A stretch of DNA of 64,000 nucleotides from NCBI GenBank assembly GCA_030144725.1, contig JASKMD010000005.1, positions 4,005,404-4,069,403 of the forward strand. Reading direction: 5' to 3'. The DNA is from Haematococcus lacustris (lineage: Eukaryota; Chlorophyta; Chlorophyceae; Chlamydomonadales; Haematococcaceae). The notes beneath the pieces are model-generated. The model made no database searches and was not told the origin of the DNA. It saw only the letters and a list, made by a program, of their open reading frames with translations. How positions within the stretch are numbered: position 1 is the stretch's first letter; each line of letters opens with the position of its first letter. A program made the position numbers and the translations under genes. Shown piece after piece: positions 32,557-60,234 of this stretch.

Positions 32557-33771
32557 CTACGACACACCTGCCTCCTGGCCTGCCCTGTACCTGCTCAGTG
32601 TCTCATGCACATGGTGCTGCCGCTCAACAGCCTCACGCAGCAGCCTGGCTGCCTCGACCTCTCGTAGCCTCCCTGCCTCCACCACCGCATCAGCCTGCTG
32701 ACACTGCTGCTCCAGCCATGCCGGGTCAGGCACCAGCTGCACTGCCTGCTGCCTGACCAGCACCTGGCGTCCCCCTCCAGCAGCAGCGCAGACCAGGCCA
32801 GGGCGCACCAGGAACAGGGGCCGGCTGCAAGGGGCAGGCAGCACACAGGAGGGCAGCATGACAGGCTGGGTGGTTCAGGCAGAACAAACAGCCTTCAGCC
32901 TGCACTGCCCACCAGCCTTCCACCCTCACCCTCACCTTGCCTCCACTTTGCCCAGCAGCTGCCGCACAGGCGCCTCACACGCCTGCTGCCCCTCCTGCGC
33001 CACCCACTCCTCCAGCCTGCTCACCAGCTGCAGCCCGGGGCAGCTGTTCTGCAGGCTAGCCAGCAGCAGGTTGACCCGAGTCATGGCACCAGCCACCGCC
33101 ACCAGCTGACCTCGCCACACCTGACTTGCTTGCTGGTCCTCGTCCAGACCCAGCTGCTGCTCCAGGTGCTGCTGCATGTACTGCCTGATACGCTTCACAT
33201 ACTGATATGCTTCCCTGGTGGCCGGGTCTGAGGGCGCCTGCTGCTGCGCCACCAGGAACAGGGTCCTGCTCTTGGCTTGCTGCAGCTGCTGCAGGACCGC
33301 ATGCAGCTCAGTGCGCCCTGCCTCGGGGCAGCTGGTCAGACAGGCAAGGTAGTCTGTCAATGCAGCCCCAGCAGTGTGCTGAAACCAGTCCACCTGCTGC
33401 TTTGCGATGTCCAGGGCCACACCCAGCACATGATGGTTCAGGGCAGCAGCACAGCTGTCTCTGTCCCAGCTGCTGACCAGGGCGGCTGCACCCTCCCTTG
33501 CAGCCGTGAGTATGCCTTGCACAGGAGGGGTCTGTAGGGTGGCCCCCCGCACCAGCACTGCCACCAGCTGCTGGGTGGTGATGCTCAGCCGGACCAGGCA
33601 ATGCTGCTGCTCCGCACTGCCAAAGCCCATTGGGAAGCTGCTGGCAGCACTGGCCTGGGGGGCTTGGACAGCAAGGGGCACTGACAGGACCCCCTGGTCC
33701 CCTACGCTGCCACTGCCTGAGGAACTAGCTGTCACAATACGCGCATATGATGCCAACAGTGGTGCGGACAT
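32557..33771 (-). CDS. Coiled-coil array gene, unit B (short form)
   Basis: Two exons, 32936-33771 and 32557-32824, join in phase and encode about 367 residues. The first exon fuses the family N-terminus (MSAPLLASYARIVTASSSGS) directly to the middle domain (LSVPLAVQAPQASAASSF onwards), without the long coiled-coil exons of units A and C. The rest is colinear with unit A: WDRDSCAAAL, CLTSCPEAG, LHAVLQQLQQAKSRTLFLV, EEWVAQEGQQACEAPVR. The last exon is shorter and ends LSRYRAGQEAGVS. The join lies in Ser/Gly-rich sequence present in both source exons, suggesting an internal deletion rather than a splicing variant. Function unknown. Confidence 0.6.
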
Positions 33772-34090
33772 ATTAGTGGTTGCGATTCTTCTGCGACCTA
33801 CACCGCCTGCCAGTCTGCATCAATCCGAACGCATGCGAAACTTGCGCTGCTGAGCCGCTGCTGAGCGAAACAGCGAGGTGCGCGAACACTAAGCGCCTGG
33901 CTAAGCTTGTTTTAATGCTGGCGTCAGCAGTCGCGCGTATGAAATGATTTTCACGGCGACTAGGGTTGTTCGAGTGTGACAGCAAGGTGAGAGGCGTTAA
34001 GCTTGCTGCCCCGCATCGCATCTCATCGCAACCGGGCGGCGTAAAATGCGTACTGCGATAGCATTTGCGACTGCGACTGCGACGGGTTGC
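33715..34090. repeat. Duplicated 5' region of the coiled-coil array (unit B)
   Basis: Counterpart of 31496-31920; see there for the shared landmarks. Confidence 0.85.
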
Positions 34091-34563
34091 CACTGCGAAC
34101 AATGACATCATTGTATCATTTTCGCAACTGCATGCGTATGGTAGCTGCAATGGTATGGAGCTGCAGTTGTTGCCGGTGCAGGTTCCTTGCAGCAGGTGCA
34201 GGTTTCTCCGTGCAGCTGGCTATTCACTCATTTAGTGTCGCTGTGACCCGTTTGCCTCCTTGCCTGCCCTGTACCTGGCACTGCAAATCTTACTATTTCC
34301 TATGTATTACTTCCACACTGCAACAGTAGAACTGTCATGTCTGCTGCAGAGGTCTCAGCATTGCGCCTCACGGGTACATTTCAGCCCTCCCTGTATTCCC
34401 CGTTGACCCAGCAGCCTCACTCCGGCACTGCAAAGCCCTACCACATGCTAAGTGCAGCGCAATTAAATTTGCAGGCATGCTCCTTGCAGGCATGCTTGCA
34501 GGCATGCTTGAGATACTAGCTGTGGGCATGCTCACTGTCATATCATGTTGGCTTGCTGTGCAC

Positions 34564-37251
34564 TTAGCCAGGGGCAGCCTCAGGCTCGCCTGGCACTAAG
34601 GCTTGTGTGCCACCCCGTGTCACGCCTGCCTCCTGGCCTGCCCTGTACCTGCTCAATGTCTCCTGCACATGGCGCTGCCGCTGAACAGCCTCACGCAGCA
34701 GCCTGGCTGCCTCGACCTCACGTAGCCTTCCAGCCTCCACCACTGCATCAGCCTGCTGACACTGCTGCTCCAGCCATGCCGGGTCAGGCACCAGCTGCAC
34801 TGCCTGCTGCCTGACCAGCACCTGGCGGCCCCCTCCAGCAGCAGCGCAGACCAGGCCAGGGCGCACCAGGAACAGGGGCCGGCTGCAAGGGGCAGGCAGC
34901 ACACAGGAGGGCGGCATGACAGGCTGGGAGGGGCAGGCAGAACAGACAATAGCACCTTAAGGCTCTCTTACCCTTACCTTGCCCACCAGCCCCTACCACC
35001 CTCCCCCTCACCTTGCCTCCACTATGCCCAGCAGCTGACGCACAGGCGCCTCACATGCCCCCTGTCCCTCCTGCGCCACCCACTCCTCCAGCCTGCTCAC
35101 CAGCTGCAGCCCGGGGCAGCTGCTCTGCAGGCTGGCCAGCAGCAGGTTGACCCGGGTCATGGCAGCAGCCACAGCCACTAGCTGAGGTTGCAACACCATG
35201 CCACGCTTGAGATAGGGATAGCCAAGGCCCAGCTGCTGCTCCAGCTGCCCCTGCATGTGTCCATGTCCAGGGCTGTGCTCTGCTCATTGAAGGCTGCGCA
35301 CCAGTCCACCTGCTGCTGAGCAATGTCCAGGGCTGTGTTTAGCACATGATGGTGCAGGGCAGCAGCACAGCTGTCTCTGTCCCAGATGCTGACCAGGCTG
35401 GGCGGCCCATCCAGTGATCCCTTTGCTGCCTCCAATAAGTGCTGCACCAGGGGGTGCTGCAGATTATCTGCTGTCACTATGGTATGCGCCAGCTGCTCAG
35501 TGGCAATGCTCAGCTGGTCCAGACACTCGTGCTGCTCTACACTGCCAAAGCCCACAGGGAAGCTGCCGCCAGCACTGGTCTGGGCAGCCTGGGCTGCAAG
35601 GGGCACTGGCTGACCCCCTTGACCCCCTCCACTGCCACTGCCATCACCAGGGATGTTGCTGCTGCTGCTCCTGATCAGCTGATCCAGCCTGTCTTGGGCC
35701 CTTCGCAGCTCCTCCTGCAGCAAGGTAAGGGTGCCCAGCAGTGGCACAGCAGGCTGCCCCCATTCAAACCACGGAGGGACCTTGTGGCCACGCGGCGACA
35801 GCAAGGTGAGGGCATGGGGTCAATGTGGGGTTCCATGCAATGGTATTGACTCACAGGCTGGGGAGGCAGTGAGGGCAGCCAGCCAAGCTCAGAGGAGGGA
35901 GGTGAAGGGGCTGCCTGCTCACCTGGCACAGCTGCAGTTTGGCTGTCATTGCCTCCTGCTGGGTGCTGCTGGTGGCCAGCCGCGCCTTCAGCTGCTTAAT
36001 GGCTGCCTCATGCTGCAACCTGTCCTGCTGCAGGTCTGCTGCCAGCTGTTGCGTGTGTCCCTGCATGGTGCCAACCCAACGCTGTACAATGGCCTGGCTC
36101 CTTAACGCCACCACACGAGAGAGGGTTGTTAACTGGCTGCCTGCCACCACCACACACAATGCCACATGTGCCACATTACTCGAGTGGCACCTATTCTTTT
36201 ACATGTGCCTGCTGCTCATGAGTCAGCTGCATAGTTTCCACTGCTGCACTTCAGGCAACATTCAGCATCCATTCTGAACCACTTGCCTGTGCGGAGGTGC
36301 TTTGTCTTTTCAGCTCTTCCATCTTGGTTTGGGCCAGGCATAGGAACTGCTCATGCTGCTCCTGCAGCTGTTCTTTTCCCATTATGGCTTGTTGCAGCTT
36401 GACGTCAACATCATACATGGACCCTGTTAGGTTGTCAGCCCGCTGCTCTGCTGCTTGTAGTTGATTGAGCAGGAGTTCCTGATGCTGCCGGTGGTCGTCC
36501 TGCAACTGCCGCACCATTTGGTGCAGACTGCTCACAGCTTGAGGCAGCGGCTTGCCATGCAGGTCAACACAGTGCCTGGAGGTAAGCAGCAGCGGCAGCA
36601 GCGGCAGCAGCGGCAGTTGTGTGCAAGCCAGCCAAGTTTGTAGGCTATGCAATGAGGGCAGGGCAAAGGCGAGGCAAGGTGAGGGACAGCTGCTTAGTCT
36701 GTCAGGGCTGCCCCACACTTGGCAACCCATGTACGAGAAAAAGACGGCTCCTAGGCTCCTAGCTAGGGTGGAGGAGGAGGGACATCACACCTTGTCCCTC
36801 ACCTGTCGCTTAGAAGCCAGAGGTGAACATCAGGGTCAAGGTAGATATCGCCGCAGTTGCCAATGCACCCTTGCTCTCCAGGCAACCCCTGGCAAGCACA
36901 CCTGAGGCTGGCTGCCAGGTTGGCTGCCTGGGAGGCATGTGAGGGAGCACTGCCGCTGCCAACAGCTGAGGTGCTGCCAGTTTTCTTAGGCAAAACCTCT
37001 CTGTCACCCAGAGGCTGCTGGCTTGGGGGGGTTGCACTGGTCTGAGTCTGGGCACAGACTGTGCCCACTCGCGCATAGGAGGCGAGAGCTGCTCTTGGCG
37101 CGTGTGAGTCGCCCGCATGCCCACTGGCCCCGCCTGGGCTGGAGTTCGGAGCCACTATCCGCGCTTGTGACGGATCGGGTGCAGCATCGAGGGATGCCGG
37201 TGCGTGTTGTTCGCCTGGAGGACCACTGCGGCCTAAGCTACGGCCAAACAT
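34564..37251 (-). pseudogene. Coiled-coil array gene, unit C (probably frameshifted)
   Basis: The first exon (from the ATG at 37251, donor near 36805) encodes a longer Ser/Pro/Ala N-terminus. The next exon (about 36285-36584) starts HCVDLHGKPLPQAV and is coiled coil. An exon around 35930-36110 (QLAADLQQDRLQHEAAIKQ) and the middle domain (from about 35720 downward) follow. Near 35250 the middle domain has lost about 65 residues relative to units A and B, and the frame changes between VDWCAAFNEQ and QLEQQLGLG. The last exon is 34564-34882. Unless a small intron restores the frame, the protein ends early. The N-terminal part is the most elaborate of the array, so unit C may be the ancestral member. 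Confidence 0.5.
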
Positions 37252-37680
37252 GAAACGCGAACTCAGTTGTGAGCCGAGTGTTTGCGATTATACATACCCT
37301 CCGATGGTCAGCTGCAGCAGGCCGCAGATGCTCAAGTCGCGAGGCCTAGCGCATCAAGCTACCACGCATGAAATGGTAGGCCGTGGGAACTGGTCCGGCG
37401 AGGTATTCACGGAGACTAGGGTTGTTTTCACGGAGGGGTTAGGGTTCCTGACACTCAATGGGGCACTGCTGCGTACAGAACCTACGGATACAACGAATCC
37501 ACGAAACCAGGGTCTTCCTCACAGAGACAAGGGTCGATGCAAACCAGGCACCCAGTCCCATATCTATGCTCTGCTAGTTGGCTACTACTTGCCATCCGCA
37601 AAACAAACATTGCCTGGTGGTCTACGCTATTGCCAGAGGCGTGGTGCTCGCAAGTCTAGCCGGCACGCTACCTGCTTACA
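37252..37680. other. Unit C upstream region / 3' side of the long coiled-coil gene
   Basis: Contains the repeat GGAGACTAGGGTTGTTTTCACGG with the ACTAGGG motif also found upstream of units A and B. A TGTAA polyadenylation-type motif on the minus strand (37676-37680) directly follows the stop of the long gene. Confidence 0.45.
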
Positions 37681-54727
<17,047 letters not shown>

Positions 54728-55343
54728 GGACAGCGCTTAGGCCTAGCTGTGCGTGCTACTTAGTGTGCTGGTAGAGGTGGTGTGGAACGGGCTAAGCCAG
54801 GTTAGGCATAGTGTCACATGTACGTTCATATTTGCCGATGCGTCGAACCATTCATTAATGACGGTGACATGCCGGCTACAGTATGGCACGCTGTGATCCT
54901 TTGTTTCCGCAGCAAAAGGTCTGGAGGTGCGACTTGTGCGCGAATGCGTTCGTCATTTCATGCTTCGCGCACGTATATGCATTGCAAGAAGAGGTCTGTG
55001 TCCAACTTTTGAAAACATGGACAACTGCTTTAAGCTACTGGGCTCTTTGTTACTTGAGCTTCTTACTATCTCGGGGTGTCAAGCTCATGACTCTAATAGT
55101 GTCTGGTATGCCCAACCAGTCTATCTGGGTCTATCTACAGATAGAGCCGCCAATGCGCTGATGGCAGCAATGATGCAAGGCTTTGAACACACCCCTATGG
55201 TACCACTGCAATATGGTAGCAGTTTGAGAGCTTTTGCTATTGTCCTGCTTGTTAGCAGTCATCCATGCATCATGGATTTTGTTTTGTTTGCACCGCCGCA
55301 AGTTGTGTAGCCCCCTTTCGTGTAGGCAAAGCACGTAGGTGCC
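54728..55343. promoter_or_regulatory. Shared divergent promoter region
   Basis: 616 bp separate the start of the long coiled-coil gene (minus, 54727) from the RPL15 start (plus, 55344). It is less GC-rich than the flanks. No TATA box is obvious at a fixed distance from either start. Divergent layout is seen; shared regulation is inferred. Confidence 0.4.
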
Positions 55344-56277
55344 ATGGGTGCCTACAAGGTAGGAGCTACATCTCTGCAGGGATCTCAACCGCGCGATGGC
55401 TGCGGCTTCACATTTGCGATGTTCCGTGCCCGCAGTACTTGGAGGAGCTTTACAAGAAGAAGCAGAGCGATGTCATTCGCTTCTTGCTACGCATTCGGTG
55501 CTGGGAGTACCGGCAGCTGCCCGGAGTAGTGCGGCTGCACGGGCCTTCAAGGCCAGATAAGGCCCGGCGCATGGGGTACAAGGCAAAGCAGGGATATGTA
55601 ATGTATCGTGCACGCGTGCGCCGTGGAGGCCGAAAGCGGCCAGTGCACAAGGTGGGACAGCACTGCTGCTGTCCGCTCCATCTTCAGCAGCAGACCCAGC
55701 AGCAGGTGCAGCGCTGCGCCGCGCAACTCGCAGGGTATTGTGTATGGCAAGCCTTCCAGCCAAGGCATCACACAGCTGAAGCCGACACGCAACCTACGCA
55801 GCGTCGCTGAGGAGCGTGTGGGACGCAAATGCGAGGGCCTGCGTGTGCTGAACTCTTACTGGGTCAACGAGGTGTGCTGAACTTGCTTGCATCGCCCATG
55901 CAGTCCCTGGCAACCCTGTTGCTAGCCTGTGCTCCCTGCATTACATGCTCAGGACTCTACATACAAGTACTTTGAGGTCATCCTTGTGGACCCAGCCCAC
56001 GCCGCAATTCGCAATGTGAGTGTCAGATGCCCTTTACATGCCGATTAATTCGGGATACAAGCTGACGCGCTTACGCACTGGTGCATGCGTGCAGGACCCG
56101 CGCATCAACTGGGTATGCAACCCCGTGCACAAGCATCGTGAGCTCCGCGGCTTGACATCCGCTGGCAAGTCCTACCGTGGTCTGCGCACCAAAGGCCACG
56201 CTGCACACAAGCTGCGGCCCTCGAGGCGCGCCAGCTGGCGCAAGCGCAACAGCCTCTCTCTCAGGCGCTACCGTTAG
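55344..56277 (+). CDS. RPL15: 60S ribosomal protein L15 (eL15)
   Basis: Five exons, 55344-55358, 55436-55651, 55734-55871, 55953-56015 and 56095-56277, all in phase 0, encode exactly 204 residues, the usual eL15 length. The sequence runs MGAYK then [105 protein letters not shown] and the closing NSLSLRRYR. It has the plant-type C-terminus. eL15 is a universally conserved eukaryotic/archaeal protein of the large subunit that binds 28S rRNA. The exon 1 of only 15 bp (five codons) makes it easy to miss in automatic annotation. Confidence 0.97.
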
Positions 56278-57240
56278 GTCAGTCCACCTGGAGCACCTGT
56301 GGGAGCTCAAACTGCAAACAGCGGCACTGGGCCCACCTGCAGCAACCAGCCATTGCTGAGGTGGCCATGGCAGTCATAGAAGTGCATGACTGGCACTCCT
56401 GGTGCATGCACCAGCAATATGCCGCCTGGATTCCTATGTCCTGTTTATTTGTGTGCTGCATAATGTAACTTTGAGCAAGCAGACATGTTGTGACTCATCT
56501 TAATTCTGAGCAACCACACATGTTGTGACTCATCTTGGAGCACAGCAAGTCATGATGTCTTGATATGTTCACAATGTGCTCGCAGGCAGAGCTTGGAGGC
56601 GTCTGCAGCTGGCTTCAGCAGCAGTGGCGTGTTGGTTGCAGTTTGGCAGTGGTTTGGTTATAGCAGTCAGCTGTGCTCCAGCAGCAGTGGTGTGTTGGTG
56701 GGCAACCAGCATGCACTGGATGGCAACATGCAGTTCATGCCCCTGTACTTCATTGTTCTGCCTGTGGCGAGGAGTGTGTAAGAGGCCCTGGCTTTACAGG
56801 CAGCTTACCCTGACTCGTGTTTGCAGCTGCAAGGGAGGTTCACATGCATGCTTGCATGCACATTGTCACTGTGTGGCCTGGCAGGTGTTCGGAACTGCAG
56901 TGGGAGGTGTGGGCCTGAGCCCAAGCACACGGCAGCAAGGAAAGCAATCACTGTTAGTTCCAACACGTCCAGATTGACCCGCCCAGGCAACCCTGCCAGC
57001 ACTCCCCATCACCCCATTATGCCTACAGCAGACACTCCTCCACTCATCATGCCACCACCTCAGACATCCAGGACAGTCAATGACCTGGGCTGGGGGCACC
57101 AGCTGCTGCCACCCATCCACCCAACCCAGCAGACTGTCGCTCACCTCCGTCTAGCAGGGCACCGTAGCCCATGGTCATAGCTTTTGCCGCCATAACTGCA
57201 TTAAGCACGTCGTCACCAATTCCCTCATCAACCCAGCAGG
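56278..57240. other. RPL15 3' UTR and intergenic
   Basis: 3' UTR up to the TGTAA signal, then no supported gene. A repeated CAGCAGTGGCGTGTTGG / CAGCAGTGGTGTGTTGG pair occurs at about 56617 and 56682. Confidence 0.5.
56464..56468 (+). terminator. Polyadenylation signal TGTAA for RPL15
   Basis: TGTAA is the usual algal (Chlamydomonas-type) polyadenylation signal. This one lies 187 bases after the RPL15 stop, a typical 3' UTR length. Confidence 0.6.
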
Positions 57241-57249
57241 CAACAAGCA

Positions 57250-57680
57250 CCACGTAAAAAGCAGAATGATAGGGGTCCTCCTCGCTGTGTCGTGTGTATA
57301 TGGAGCTATGTGCACATGGCTGTGTCGTGTGTATATGGAGCTATGTGCACATGGCATGGGCGCAGGCTGGCTGTACTTTTGCCTGACCCTGACCTGTGAC
57401 AGGTCGATAGCCTAGATGGGCATGACATGCATGCACATGATGGCAGCTTGACGGGGGCAGACTACTGTGCTGAGGCTGCAGCAGGTGGGCCTGGTTTGGG
57501 CGGTCCTCTCAGCCACTTGCAGCCCAGGTCCTGACAGCGCAGGCCACGAGCATTGCTCCAGCCACCGGCTTTCCACGATGCATCGCATGTCCAATGTTGC
57601 ATGTTAGTCCTTGTCTCCCCCCAAGTCTGGCTGCTGGCCCTTGCCTTCGGTTCACTGGCTAGGCTCAGCTGCCTGCTCAA
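57250..57680 (-). pseudogene. Decayed Fanzor C-terminal copy
   Basis: On minus, DLGCKWLRGPPKPGPPAAAS aligns with the Fanzor tail (GLGYKRLRDKPPKA...). DNA-level similarity to the 59.3-kb copy runs through the RuvC-III region, but the RDCN motif itself has been lost through indels. The unit is repeated at 58003-58500, sharing GGGTCCTCCTCGCT, GTATGGAGCTATGTGC and GGCTGGCTGTACTTTTGCC-type text. Confidence 0.55.
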
Positions 57681-57782
57681 CCTTTGTGCGCTGAGCGCGC
57701 TTGGCTGGTGGTGGTGGTGGTGGTGCTACACCATGCAAGCACAGGACCCGGCTGCGGCAATCAAGTCTCCCGGTAACATTTA

Positions 57783-57905
57783 TCCTGAGGCGTCAGGCGC
57801 TTCCAACATGGGGTTGGTAATATGCATGCAAGTACTCTCTCAATACTTCATCTTTTTCGATACCGTGTGTCACATCGGTAGCTGCACATCAATGCGCGTA
57901 ATCTG
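57783..57905 (+). repeat. Third, inverted fragment of the 350/1095 unit
   Basis: Reads CCAACATGGGGTTGGTAAT then CATGCAA..AC and GTGTCACATCGG. This matches the minus strand of 840-946 and of the end of copy 2. The unit at the window start is therefore dispersed, not only tandem. Confidence 0.75.
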
Positions 57906-58002
57906 ACCATCAGCGCAAGCCATTGCATTCTTTGCTCGCGTACTGCCACATGTGCCCGCGAACAAATCACATCGGCGAGACGGGTCTCTCTTAGCCCACA
58001 CA

Positions 58003-58500
58003 AAGGGCAGAATGACAGGGGTCCTCCTCGCTAATGGCTGTGTCGTGTGTGTATGGAGCTATGTGCCTATGCACATGGCATGGGCGCAGGCTGTCTGAAC
58101 TTCTGCACAGGCACTTCTTTGGCTCAGTCACATTATCTGCCATGTTGGCTGCATCATGCTTGCGCTGAAATCCATGTACGACGAGCCGGCTGGCTGTACT
58201 TTTGCCTGACCCTGACCCACAGGACCCTGACCTGTGATGGCAGCTTGACGTGGGCTGTGCTGCAGGTTGCAGCATGTGGGCTTGAGGTGGGCGGTTTCGC
58301 AGCCAGCCCAGGTCCCGGCAGCGCAGGCCACGAGCATTGCTCCAGCCACCTGCTCTCCACGATGCATTGCATGTATGAATGATGGTGGCCTACACCGCTC
58401 AAGCCGTCAGCCGTTAGGCTGCTTGGCCAATGTCCAATGCATGTCCAATGTTGCATGGCAGTCTGTCTACCCCCAAGTCTGGCTGCTGGCCCTTGCCTTT
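58003..58500 (-). pseudogene. Second decayed Fanzor C-terminal copy
   Basis: Colinear with 57250-57680 and likewise without an intact RuvC-III motif. It retains AGGTCCCGGCAGCGCAGG-type sequence and CTGGAGCAATGCTCGTGG on minus. The two copies look like a tandem duplication of one already damaged element. Confidence 0.5.
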
Positions 58501-58669
58501 GGTTGGCTGGGTAGGCTCAGCTGCCTGCCCAACCTTTGTGCGCTGGGTGCGCTTGGCTGGTGGTGGTGGTGGCTGCCTGGCTCAACACCTACATAAAACA
58601 TGCAACCACAGGACCCGGGCTGCGGTCACCCGGGCTGCAAGCACAGGACCCCGGCTGCGGACCTCAGTG

Positions 58670-58850
58670 GCTGCCACATGTGCCTGTGACTGGAGGTTCC
58701 AGTGGTAATGGGCAGTGGCAGTGGTGCCATGAGGTGCCACGTAACCCCCCTCCCCCTGCCCAGGCACCCCTTGCCCAGGCCGCACCTGCCTAGGAACTCC
58801 TCCCCCTGCCCAGCACCCCTGACTGTACCTGGCCCACAGGCTGTATCAGC
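58670..58850 (+). repeat. Dispersed repeat shared with 16700-16925
   Basis: CTGTGACTGGAGGTTCCAGT and GGCAGTGGTGCCATGAGGTG are shared, in inverted orientation, with the 16.7-kb site. No coding assignment. Confidence 0.7.
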
Positions 58851-58942
58851 ATGCAGGACAGCTCACACACTGCACACAAGGCTCCCTGCGGGACACCCTG
58901 CCCCTGCCCTGCCGCATGCTGACATCCCTCCATGAATCTCCC

Positions 58943-60192
58943 ATGAAATCCAAATTGCTTGAAAAGGCCACCGCCCGTCGCACTGCGCATCGCGTGATGG
59001 CTAAGAAGAAGCCGAAGGGTAGCGACAAGAAACAGAAAGGTTCGTGTCCCTAGCCGACTGTGAGCTACGTGAACTACGTGCTGTGAGATAACCCGTCGCT
59101 CCTGTTGGTTCCATCGCAGCGTCTCGTTCCCGTCAAGGCAAGCAACGACAGGAGCGTCGGGATAGTTGGACCACGCGTAGACGTCAGGTGGCGCCCCCGC
59201 CTTTTGTGTCCCCGCACTGTTTGTGTTGAACCCGCCTTTGTCTTGGCCTGTCAAAAGCCGGCAGCTGAGCCCACTAAGGGCAAAGGCAAAGGCAAGGCTG
59301 CCAAAGCCAAGCCAGCACCACAGCCAGGCATGTGGCTGGACAGGGACTGCAATGCAGCGCTCAACATGCAGCGCATTGGGGAGAGCAGGTGGCGGCCGCT
59401 GGAGCTGTGCTACTGGCCAGACCAGGGAGCTCTGCCAGCCAAGGGCAAGGAATACCCTGGCCTGGGCTACAAGCGGCTGCGAGACAAGCCTCCTAAGGCC
59501 CAGCAGCAGCAGCAGCAACCTGCTGTGGCACAGTAATGTGTGCCCCCTATGTTGAGTTGTCATCAGCTTACAATTAGTGCATGCAGGTCATGCCAACTCT
59601 ACATCATAGCCCTCGGGTCAGGCAATAGTGTAGGTGGTAGGAGGGCTCACGTGCCATGTGCACTGGGTTTACTCCACACAGCCCAATAACACTGTGCTCA
59701 AATGGAGGCCCTAGTGAGGGACAAAGGGGCTGCCATGCGCGCTCGCCCACGCAATCAATTCAGAATGTCACATGCGCGCTACGCAGTCCATAGACCCCCA
59801 TAGAGTCCAAGCTCCCAGTCCATTGATCGAGGGTTGTTGGGCAGTCAGGCTTCGAGCTCGCACTGCAACACCAGTGCATGGATGTCCCTGACTCACTGCC
59901 TAAGGCAACGGTGGGAAGAAGCGGGTGTTCACGAGTGTCTTTCAATAAGAGGGCGGCCACACAGCCTAGCGATGCACCATCCACCTCCTTACAGGCATGT
60001 CACAAGCCAACAACACCAGTCATTCGCCAGCCTGTTGATGAGCAGCAGTACGCTACCCTCGCTTGGCCAGCACCTTATACTTTCTGTCACTGCTGGTGGC
60101 AACATCATCCAGACCTCAAGCCATGGACTTCCAGGCTGCTCAGCCAGGGTCGTTGCCCCCTCAGCCGCTGCCCCACAGCACCCTCTCCGTGA
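58943..60192 (+). CDS. Small basic protein gene with a Fanzor in its second intron
   Basis: Exon 1 (58943-59039) encodes MKSKLLEKATARRTAHRV and a Lys-rich MAKKKPKGSDKKQK. Exon 2 (59120-59187) adds RQGKQRQERRDSWTTRRRQ. A third exon from 59845 continues in phase (GFELALQHQCMDVPDSLPKA) to at most the stop at 60190-60192. Phases 1 and 0 fit at both junctions. The first 55 residues are strongly basic, suggesting nucleic-acid binding or a nuclear/nucleolar signal, but I do not recognise a family. Intron 2 (59188-59844) contains the Fanzor 3' end and its tail in the same direction. The stop lies only 43 bp from the convergent WNK stop. Further introns in exon 3 are possible. Confidence 0.45.
59250..59536 (+). 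pseudogene. Fanzor C-terminal fragment (RuvC-III)
   Basis: Open to a TAA at 59536. After a KGKGKGKAAKAKPAPQP linker comes [20 protein letters not shown] (catalytic Asp codon 59345-59347), then RPLELCYW, LPAKGKEYPGLGYKRLRDK and a Gln-rich PAVAQ end. It aligns over its full length with the C-terminus of the 11.9-kb copy ([20 protein letters not shown]). RuvC-I and RuvC-II are missing upstream, so this is a 5'-truncated copy. It lies in intron 2 of the small basic protein gene, in the sense direction. Confidence 0.8.
59537..59740 (+). ncRNA. Candidate Fanzor omega-RNA / element 3' end
   Basis: The region from the Fanzor stop to about 59740 is shared with the solo tail at 22067-22296, and its first part with 12110-12150. 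Conservation between otherwise decayed non-coding copies implies either recent common origin or a functional RNA/end sequence. By analogy with TnpB and characterised Fanzors the guide scaffold would end at the right element boundary, here probably near 59740. No folding was done. Confidence 0.4.
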
Positions 60193-60234
60193 ACCACTGC
60201 CCCAGCTAACCCACCCTAACCCTAAGCCGCCCCT

